A stretch of DNA of 64,000 bases, taken from NCBI GenBank assembly GCA_023333565.1, contig JAJKFH010000385.1, forward strand, positions 1,240,001 to 1,304,000. The letters are read 5' to 3'. The position numbers and the translations under genes were made by a program. The notes beneath the pieces were generated by a model, which was given only the letters and a program-made list of their open reading frames with translations, was not told the DNA's origin and did no database searches. Source of the stretch: Puffinus mauretanicus. Its lineage: Eukaryota; Chordata; Aves; Procellariiformes; Procellariidae. How positions within the stretch are numbered: position 1 is the stretch's first letter; every line of letters begins with the position of its first letter. Below, one piece after another: positions 1 through 9,600 of the stretch.

Positions 1-1920
1 CCGGTACCCCCTGCCAATTAGTCAGCTGTTGAGTAGGTCTGTAGTGATGGTAACTTTGAATATCAGCAATTACATTTTTCTGAAAGAATAGTGCTAGCAC
101 TTAGAAAGAATGATTATCAAGGAAATGACTGAAAAATAATTGTGGCTTTGAAAATTAATGTGGGTGCTTCTCCTTCACCAGCATTTGACACTTACATCTT
201 GACTCAGCATGGCATTATTCATGGCTTGCACTGTTAAAACGCAGTACTGTACACTGGTTCTCTGATAATGCTTGACTCTAGCTTCGTGTGACAAGTTCAG
301 GAAACTTCAGGAATGGATTTCAACTGATGTCTTACTAAGGATGTCCTTTTACCTTTCACTGTGTTAGGTCAGGCTAGATATTCATAAAAGCACTGTCTGA
401 CCTTAAAATCTCTGATGCAGCTATTCCCTACCCTCGGTGCTCTTATTTGACTCAGCAGTTCATTTTTGGTCCCAGACTTGTGCAAGCGTCATTTCCCTTT
501 AACTTCTTGGCTCAATTATTGGAGAAGGGTGGAGAGTTTTTGGCTTCTTTGCCATTGTTTGGGCACATTCAAGTTGATAAAGATCAGTTCTGCTGGGCAA
601 GTTATCAATAGCTCACGTGCTAAAGCTTGAGAATATTGAGCAACTTTTTCCAGACTTTCCCTGAGATTCAGTCAGTTAAAAGACTATACATAAAAACCTC
701 AGTTGCACATACAAAGGGGAAAGTTTCTTTGATGAAAGCCAGGAATTTAGATCAAAACACAGTTTATTTTCCCAAGGTTGACAGTGAAAGGATAGAAAAA
801 AAATGCTGTTTTATTAAGACCAGAAATCCATTTCTTGATCTTAAAAGACTGGTTTTTTGCAAGGGAGGGAAGCTGTGCTATAATGACAAGATCAGAGAAT
901 TCATTTCTTTTTTTTTTCCTTTTGTGCGGAAACACTTCATAGGAGAGAAAAAGCAATAGCAAATTAATATAAAAGAAGCCTAGTACACTATGTAGTCAGT
1001 CAAATGTAAACGCTCCAGATCTTAATCTAAATCCTGTGAGCTCTACCCATACAAGCGGTCCATTGATTTCAGTCATATAATTCTTAATGTAAGCAGACTT
1101 TAGCCCCTACTCGCTAATAGGGGCTCTATTTCTGGCAAGAGAAGAGAAGCAGTGGACCCCAAATGGGAAAGCAGAGTACAACTGCACCGTTAATGAAACA
1201 TTTACCTTCATGTTTGTGATCTTCTGCGTCCTTGAGAGATTAGTAAACACACAGGCTATTTGACTTCAAGGTGATCTAGAGGGGATCCATTACTTAATCT
1301 GTTTTCTAAAGCGAGTCTATTTTGGGCACTGAGTTTTAATTCACCTATGGTGGTGGTAAGCATAAGCTATCTTTCATTAGGCTTCTCCATGACCCCCGTC
1401 ATGAAAGACTTTCAGACAGGCCAGAGCAGGGACGGTCCCTTTTGCTGGTGGGTGATTACAGCACCTGTTGGAGCCCAGCCGTAAGTATTCAAGGAAGTCC
1501 TAGAGATAGGGTCCGATTTCTTTGTCAGTGTCTCCAAATATACATTTAAGAGGCTTCCTCCTGCCTTGAAATTTAAGACCCTAAATAGCCAGTGGAAAAA
1601 AGCATAGTCTTCGTAACTTCAGACATTATGCTCGCCTGGTTTATTTTTATTTTGTAAGTGATTCTGTGTTGACTTTTTTTTTCCAAGCCTGTAACTTTTC
1701 AGACAGAAATATAATTGATGACAGCTATGCTACTACAGCTCGGTAGTATTTTTTCAAGAAAGAGTTAAAGACATATATGATGTAAGGAAGTGCTGTTCCA
1801 ACTTCAGCTTTGGCCAACAGATGGTGAAACAAACATGGTCAGCAGACAAGCGAGATGATAGCAGCAGGGAAAATATGAATAGTAGTAAGTAAACACAAAT
1901 ATTAAGTCCATTACTCTGAG

Positions 1921-2000
1921 AGGCCCTAATTCAGCAAAATATTCAAGCACGAGTTTCAGATTCATTGACTTGCAATGCACTTGCTGGGTTAGCCTTAAGC
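1921..2000. mobile_element. Possible ancient palindromic DNA-element remnant
   Basis: The run from ccctaattcagcaaaat through the central 'cattgacttgcaatg' to 'gctgggttagcc' resembles a degraded copy of the amniote palindromic (hAT-type MITE) elements whose arms read 'cctgattcagcaaag' and whose centre reads 'cccattgacttcaatggg'. Recognised by memory of the consensus only; arms are strongly eroded. Confidence 0.35.
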
Positions 2001-2130
2001 AGACATTATCTGTTTTATGACCTCAATTGACATAAAACATTGTCATTAACTTTCCTGTAATTCTGAGAAAGCTGTTGCATAAAATGGTTAATGTGATTGT
2101 CAACAAAAAGCAGTTAGGTAGCAATATATT

Positions 2131-2148
2131 CTGCCTGCCTGCCTGCCT
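2131..2148. repeat. (CTGC)n microsatellite
   Basis: Four and a half perfect CTGC units within HAS2 intron 1. Confidence 0.85.
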
Positions 2149-2461
2149 ACATCATTTGTCTCAAGAATCCCAGAGCACCCTCCATGCCAGCCAGCTCCTC
2201 CATAACCCAGAGCTTAGGGTAGAAGAGTTTACAGCCAGGTAACCTACATATGTAGAAGTTGTCAGAATCAACTGATGTTCTAATGAATTTCTGAGTCCAG
2301 GGTGGAGTCTTGGCTCTGTTAAATTAATGCGTACTTTTACCACAGAGTTAATCTCAGTCAAGCTTTAGCCCTATACACACATGCTCACACGTGCATATAT
2401 CTATGTACACAAATGTATGAATAATACATTTTTACGATGGTATTGAGAAGACCTTTTAAAG

Positions 2462-2549
2462 CAGATGTCTGATTATATAAATATAAATTATAAATATAGT
2501 CAGACATCTGTTTAAAAAATTATAAATACATTCAGACATCTGTTTTAAG
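2462..2549. repeat. AT-rich inverted and tandem repeat
   Basis: CAGATGTCTGA at 2462-2472 is the exact reverse complement of TCAGACATCTG at 2500-2510, enclosing 27 bp of AT. The right arm with its AT flank is then repeated in tandem: about 32 bp at 2486-2517 recurs at 2518-2549 with a few mismatches, giving a third copy of the arm at 2532-2542. This can form a hairpin. I do not recognise the family. Confidence 0.75.
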
Positions 2550-3021
2550 AATGTCTTTCCAATATTTTTTCAAACATAACTAAGCGACAGAAGCGATTCA
2601 GGGCGGGATGCAGTCATGATACGGATGGGGGATGAGGAGGGGCTGCCCAGACATTCAGCTGTTCCGCTTGCCTGTGACCATATGAAGCGAGTGGTGGCCC
2701 AAAAGCCCCTTCTCCAACCCTCCCAGGGTAATATGACAAAGCGTCTCATTCAGCAAGCCTAGGCTGACAAAATAAGATGCTGACACAGACAGCACCTTCT
2801 GTGAGGACATTACAAATAGTAGAAAAATCTTACTTTACATGGGGGAAGGACTGCAAAGAGATGTTGAGTTGAGCAAGGTGATGCAGTAAGTCCGTGACAC
2901 AGCCAGAAGCACAGGGTGTTTCTGTTGATGCTGAGCTCTACGTTGTAGCCACGCGCACCCCTGACGAGGCCTTATATCAGCAAGTGGTGGCTCTGCTAAC
3001 AGTTTCCATGCTTCTTTGCAG

Positions 3022-3648
3022 ATGTATTGTGAGAGGTTTATATGTATCCTGAGAATACTTGGAACCACACTCTTCGGGGTGTCCCTCCTGCTGGGAATCA
3101 CCGCTGCTTACATTGTGGGCTACCAGTTCATCCAAACAGACAACTACTACTTCTCCTTTGGACTCTATGGTGCTATCCTAGCATCACATCTCATCATCCA
3201 AAGCCTGTTTGCCTTCCTAGAGCACAGGAAAATGAAGCGGTCACTAGAGACTCCAATCAAGCTGAACAAAACAGTTGCCCTTTGTATTGCTGCCTATCAA
3301 GAGGATCCTGACTACTTAAGAAAATGTTTACTTTCTGTGAAAAGATTGACCTACCCTGGAATTAAAGTTGTTATGGTCATTGATGGGAACTCGGAAGACG
3401 ACGTTTACATGATGGACATTTTTACTGAAATCATGGGTAGAGACAAATCTGCCACTTATATCTGGAGTAATAACTTCCACGACAAAGGTCCGGGTGAAAC
3501 AGAGGAGTCTCACAGAGAGAGCATGCAACACGTATCTCAGCTGGTCCTGTCCAACAAAAGTGTTTGCATCATGCAGAAATGGGGTGGAAAAAGAGAAGTA
3601 ATGTACACAGCATTCAAAGCACTGGGGAGAAGCGTGGATTATGTACAG
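3022..3648 (+). CDS. HAS2: HAS2 first coding exon (exon 2), residues 1-209
   Basis: The exon begins at the ATG itself: the acceptor tttgcag ends at 3021 and the A of ATG is 3022. It ends after a CAG codon at 3648, followed by the donor gtaggt. It is 209 full codons, phase 0. It encodes both N-terminal membrane segments and the first half of the catalytic domain. Residues reported as regulated in mammalian HAS2 are present: Thr110 (AMPK site) in KRLT and Lys190 (ubiquitination site) in WGGK. The reading frame stays open into the intron to 3732, but that extension is unlike HAS2 and begins at a clean donor, so it is intronic. A TTG six bases upstream of the ATG is in the acceptor and is not a start. 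Confidence 0.97.
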
Positions 3649-6600
3649 GTAGGTATTAGAGCGCCAGGTCAGTGCCAATTCAAACACACTTTGAAAGAAA
3701 GCAGCTTTTGTATATTTTGTGCAGCACGTTAGAGGCCATCCTAGTCCCTGATGAACACAGTGCTCCTTTCAGTCTCTTTGGAAACAGCTTGACCGTTAAA
3801 AGTATTTTGCTACCTTTTAAAATGGTCAACCTATCTGTGAATATGTTAAATCTGTGCACCAGCTACTGGAGAAATCTGAAATCCTTCCTCAGCCTTCAGT
3901 ACTGCCCTCTCATCCAAATGGTTTTGCTTCTGACAAAGCCAGTGGCCTCCTGAAGACCCCTTCTCTGCTCCTGTAGGTCAAGATCTCAGTAAGGTTTTAT
4001 TCTGTGAGGTTGTTAGCAGCCCCATATGCAAGCAGACAGACAGGTATTTGGTGGCACTAGGGAATACCTCAGAACAGTGGTGGAATCTGTAAAAAAGATG
4101 GGGATATTTTAAAGGCTTCGAAGGCTGTGAGGAGTATTCGATAAAAGGGTCAATATGCAGCCTTGAAAGAAAGATTTCTTCAGCTAAAGCCTGAAGGAGC
4201 TTTTGCTTCATCACTTACAGCTGCATTACCTCACTCACCGCGACTTGGCCTTTAAAGCCCTTATGACACTATTCACTTAAAAATGAATTAGGCTGGGTCC
4301 TCTCTCCCTGTTTCCAAAGCAGCAGAGACACATTTCTTTCCAGCTGCCTTGGATCCCGTGAAAGATTTTCTATGCTTTTGCCTTACACATGGAAGCACTC
4401 CTCACTCCTGAAAACAGCCCTGCTAACTGCAGGAAGGGGAAGAGGTCATGTGTGGAGGAAGGCGGGTGGGATCATGGTCTCTGGCTGGACACTGAGGATC
4501 CTTTCTTATCGATCAAGGCCAGCAAGGCTTATTTGACTAATTCCATGGAGTATGAGATGATCTTCCTAATTAACCACCCTCAGCCCTTCCCACCTTCTCC
4601 CGACCCCAGAGCATCCAGCTCCGGTGGAGCAGCAGCTCCCCGCGGGATGCTCTCTGCTGGCTCAGGGCAGCTGCATGGCTGAGCCATATGTGTTTCTGGG
4701 GTCCATGCCCAGCCCTGTGCGGGTGTGTGTGTGCACGCTCCGCACGGCACAGCATCCACAGGCACCGTGTCCAAGGCATGCGGAGAGGCTGCCGGTAGCT
4801 GGGCTCAGAGCAGTGAGTCCTCCACGCACAGGAGGGGCAGAAACTGAAGAGCGATGGGAACTGCTCTGTTAGAGGAGCTGGAAGAGTAAGGCAAAGATTT
4901 AAAACCCATCCCCTACCACTTCTAAAATTGAAACTGATTTATTCTCTGAAAACAATGGGCTTAAGCTCTCCATTGTCTGCACTTTGGTTTTGTGCTGTGA
5001 GGGACTATGATGGGATAAAAATGCTGGTTTTCTTTATTAGCATGGTTTTATAATCACTTTGCACAGAAGTATCAGATTGCAGAGAGAGAAGGCAGAGAGA
5101 AAACAGATTCATTGCAACTTTGCTCCTTCAGTCCAGCTCCTGCATTTGTTCAGGGAACCTGGAAAAAATGTTTCTATTTCAACAGTCATAGCAAAAGCTG
5201 AGAAAATGAAAGAGATATTTCTGATCTTTCAGTCAATTAACACTCCTGGCCTCGCTCAGGAGTCCTGATGAATGTGTCAGGGACCGTAATGCTGCTGTAA
5301 GCGGCCACCGAAGGCTGCAGTAATGATTGATGCCACAGTCACATCTACAGGTCACATCTATATTAGAAATGCAGCACGTTGGTGGCCCTGGCTACTACAC
5401 AGTCATGATGCAATGCAGCTAAAATGTGGCTGTTTTATGAATGAATGAAGGTTGAGATATTTTAAATGGTTCTTTGGGGGTACCCATGGTAAATTACTTT
5501 AAACAGGCCCAACATTTTAAGGGCTGAGCAATCTGCATCGATGATCAAGCACTTAAAAAAGTGGACCAGTCAGCACCATTGCCCACCCCTGAAACTGTGT
5601 GCCTCATGGATCTTAAAAGACACTTCAGAGTTACGGACAGACAATCATAAGCAGTGAGACCAATGCAGATAAAGAGCTGTTGCTCATTAATGGTGTCTCA
5701 TTAAATACCTGAAACTGCTGTGAAGGCTTATTTCCATCCTGGAGGAGGTTAGGAGGGTGCAAGCAATCAGGTAGAGGAGTTAAACTGGCAGATATTGTCA
5801 GTGCAGAGCTAGTCGGGGCAGCCAGGGTGCAATTCATCTTGTCTTGATGGAGGTACCTGTGTGGACAGTCCAGCGCAGCCTGAATTTCTCAGAGCAGCGT
5901 CGATAAACCACCACTGGTTATAATGAGTATCTGAACAGCTCACTTAAGGTCGACTGTCCCTTTCATGCAACTCTATGACCCAAGGCAGTAATTTCTAGGT
6001 CACTCAGCCCTTACGTGGAAAGACGGCAAATTGGCTCTTGGACTGTGCTGGGCCACCCCTGGCTGGGCAGACCTCAGTGTGTTTTATTTGGGTTCCTAAG
6101 TGTCTGCCTTTCTCTGGGCGTGTCCTCTTTTCACCTGCAAAAACCTCATCTAGATGGAAAATGATGGCTTGTCAAGGTTTGCCCCAGAAACCCAGACATG
6201 TCCACTGTGCTGACATGCCCAGGACACATGCTGGTAATTTGTAAATAAATCCAGCGTTTTCAGGATTCCTCATCTGATATTAGTGATGTTGCTAATGGGC
6301 AGGTCTTTCTGCTATAGATAAATGCATCTGGTGGGGTGGGGGCTGCTCAGCTGCATCAAGTGACAGGCACTGGAGGGAAAGCAGAGGGGCTGGGGAGGGG
6401 GCTGATCCCAGCCCATCACTCATGGACGCAAGAAATGGGATGAGTATCGCTGCCTGAGCCTTGGGTACTCAGCAAACTACGGATTCCCTGTGCAAAACAC
6501 TCAGAAACAGGTCTGTCCAGGAAATGCCAGATAGAAATATAGGCATCCTTTCCCCTCTTCAGCAGAATGTTTTGCTCCCTTTTTATCACCAAGTGCTGTC

Positions 6601-9600
6601 ACTGATGACAGCTTTCCACCAAAGCTGGAGGCACACCTTGGCCAGGTTACAAAGGTGCTCCTCAGGATGAGTCCTTAGAGGAGAGGAGGTGGATGCATCA
6701 AGTTAGCCGGAACTGGAGATGCTTGTGGCTTTTCTCCTGACGGAAATATGAGAGCTTTGATCAGCTTTCTCCTCTCAGCCCCTGCCAAGTGACTGTGGAG
6801 GGGAGGCGTGTTGGCAGACACTCAGCTGCATCCCAAGCTATCAGCCCAACTATCCCGGGTAACCTCCCTACTCGAGTCTGGTCCATAACAGAGCCCCAAA
6901 ATACTCTCCTCCCCCTTCACAGACCAGACATGAAGGTTTCTCTCCCCTGGAGCGAGGGGGCTTAGGCTGAATTGAAAGGTTGGATGACAGGACACCAAAA
7001 TTAGGGTACCCGATATGAAGCCTCACCAGAATCTGACTTAATAGGTTATTCATGCAGAGCTATTGACTTTTGCCCCTACTGTCCCCATCTGAAAACACAG
7101 GAATGCAACGTGGGATAAACTGGAAGCAGTACGAGAATTTGTAGGGCAAGATCCAGCCGGCCAGAGGGGTGTTTCTGGGACAGCCTCCTCTGCTCCGGTT
7201 TCTGGGCGTCTGCGAAATGAGTTTACACACGGGGGGCACCGCTTTCAGCGGCAGCTGCGACAAGGAGACACCCGCTTGTTTTAAACAGGCTGCAGCCCGT
7301 GTCATTCGCCTGCGAGCAAAGGAAAGCAATGCCAGCTGCCTCGCAGGCCGGCCAGCCTGTCTGAGCCCTCCTCCTACTCTCCAGGGGAAAGCCAATTCCT
7401 AATGTACACAGTGTTTAGTTGACTAGGACTGTTTGTGTGGCTGAAACGCCTTGTGTGTGTCATCTATTTCTGCCCAGTCTCATGGAGTACTTCGGGACTC
7501 GCTCCTTCTGGCCTTACATATTTTTTCTAAGAATGCCGGAGGAAAATAGCAAATAATTTCTGTATATCAAATGTCAAATCCCTGCACTACTAATAACACA
7601 CCATGCATCTAAAATTAAAAATGAGTTTGTTCTGGAATCCAAAATACATATCTTACATGAATTGCTAAAGCCTTCTGTGAGTGAAAGAACTATTAGGTTT
7701 CTTCCCAGACTCCTAGCTGACTTTTTCTTTTTCTTTTTTATAACAAGTGTCTGGAATTTAACTCCTTGCTCCTTCCCTCATATGGCAGTGGGAAACATTT
7801 GACCAGGGTGCTACAACCGTGCAGCCGCCACAGGGAAATGCTATGTCAGGGCTCAGCAGGAATCTGCCACACGCCCGCAAACATTGTCTTGCTCTGCAGT
7901 GCCCCATCTCTGAGAGCGTATCTCTTATTCGAAGGAGCCAGCCCAGTGTGCCAGTAAAACAAATAGAGCTGATACAAAAAAGAGGATTGTTTGCATGCAC
8001 AGCCCTAAGAAGCACTCTGTTTCATTCAGCACCACTCCTTGCTGCCTGATACAAATGGTCTTTAACAGAAGTATCAATGCAGACTGCAAAGTGAGATTTA
8101 GTTGCATTCAGGGGAATATGCATTTAGAGTCACTACAATCACTCGCATGATTTTTATTTTCTTCTCTAGCGTACTCCTTAACCCATTTTTGTTCTTGTTT
8201 TGTCTTACTTGTAGGTCTGTGATTCAGATACAATGCTTGATCCAGCCTCATCAGTGGAGATGGTAAAGGTTTTAGAAGAAGATCCAATGGTTGGAGGAGT
8301 TGGAGGAGATGTGCAGGTGAGTATGATGATTTTCGGATTAACAGAGGGGTTTCAGCAACTATTTGCACTGCAATAGCCTGCTTGGAATAGTGTTGAATAT
8401 ACTGTGATACCATTATAGAGGCTCTTATGATATCTTAACCCTTCCGTCTGTTGAACGGAAACTCTTATTCTTGGATGTGTGCCCTGATCTGTGGCAAGGG
8501 CAAAGGTGGACAGAAAGCCAGGTTGCAGTGCATGTTCTGGAGCATTATCATTGGCAACTTTGATAACAGGCACACCATCTCTGTCTGAGACTACAATAGC
8601 GTGAAGATCTTCCATGCTCGGCAGCTTGGTTAAAACCAGTATGGTTTTAACACCCGTAGAAAGCAAACAAATATTATTCTCCCCCATATATGTGAAAAGT
8701 GGGGCACTGGCATTGTCAGTTGTCGCATCATTGAGTCTCTGGGTGTAACTGCTTGCTCAGGGTACCAAAGAAAAGCTATAGGGGAGCAGGGAATTGAGAA
8801 TAGGTCTCCCAAAGCCAAGTCCAGCACCCCAAGCACTTCAATTATGTTACCACTGGCAGCCAAGATTGTTAGGAATAAAAGCCTTTTTGAAATGCAGTGC
8901 ACCACACACTTTGTGTATTGTTGGGTTTCCTCTGTATCTCTGTAGGCAGGACGATGGAAAGCCCCCAAGTCAGCCCAGCTCCACTTCTGCTAGGATTTCC
9001 AGCATTGCTGAGTTTGGCTGACAACTACAGCAAAAGGCTGTTAATTCCTTTTGACACAATTGCTTCTGCTGCAATTTATAAAGAAAAATGCATATGAATA
9101 TTTCAGTTGGCCTTAGGATCGGTCCCCTGTATTCAGTTCGGCTTTTATGTGAGGAGAAAGGGCCATCTATATGGGCAAGCACTTACTAATGAACGCCCCA
9201 GTAGTCAGAAGTATTTCAGGCATGTGGCTCTTAACTCCAGAAATTAAGATTCCCACAGAAGCCTGAATATCTTCGTGGCTCTGGGCTGACCACAAACCAG
9301 ATGTCACACTCGTGCTACACATGTGAGATGCCAGGCACCTGTGAGTACAACTGGAAGGAGACAGTATGGGTTCAGCTGTGACAGTGAAGGTTCATAAGCA
9401 TCTGCAGAGAAAGCTGGGAAGGACATGAGTCCTCTGGGAGGAAAGGTGGCGGAATGAAGGCTCTGGGATTTTTTTTCCCCCAATTCACTTTCCAGCATAC
9501 ACCAAATACATCTGAGCCAGGCTTGAGCCTATCTCTGAGCCCTACTGCTTCTAAAATGTGCTGGAATTAAACTGAAACAGAGACAAGATTGGCCCTCGGC

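Larger units (their letters stand above)
1..3021 (+). other. HAS2: 3' part of HAS2 intron 1, no exon seen
   Basis: No coding or CpG-island sequence is seen upstream of the exon 2 acceptor. Because the exon begins at the ATG, a noncoding leader exon must lie further 5'. In mammals that exon is more than 10 kb away, so the promoter and 5' UTR are probably outside the window. The interval is AT-rich and holds a CTGC microsatellite, an AT-rich inverted/tandem repeat and a probable ancient palindromic DNA-element remnant, listed separately. The acceptor has a pyrimidine-rich tract at about 3002-3021. Confidence 0.8.

Noticed and set aside
1808..1826. CCAACAGATGGTG as a CTCF site
   Set aside because: Two mismatches to the core at informative positions and no supporting context.
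3016..3021. Upstream in-frame TTG-CAG as an alternative start
   Set aside because: These bases are the splice acceptor; vertebrate HAS2 starts at the ATG at 3022.
3649..3732. Extension of the first HAS2 coding exon to a 238-codon frame
   Set aside because: A consensus donor (CAG|gtaggt) sits at 3648/3649, the added residues are unlike HAS2, and exon 3 continues the protein exactly.
4389..4872. Overlapping open frames in a GC-rich part of intron 2
   Set aside because: Frames are open on both strands, have no domain similarity and no exon context; GC-rich DNA explains them.
7060..7402. Opposed 111- and 77-codon frames in intron 2
   Set aside because: They occur in a CpG-raised patch where stops are rare; the protein composition is biased and unrecognised.
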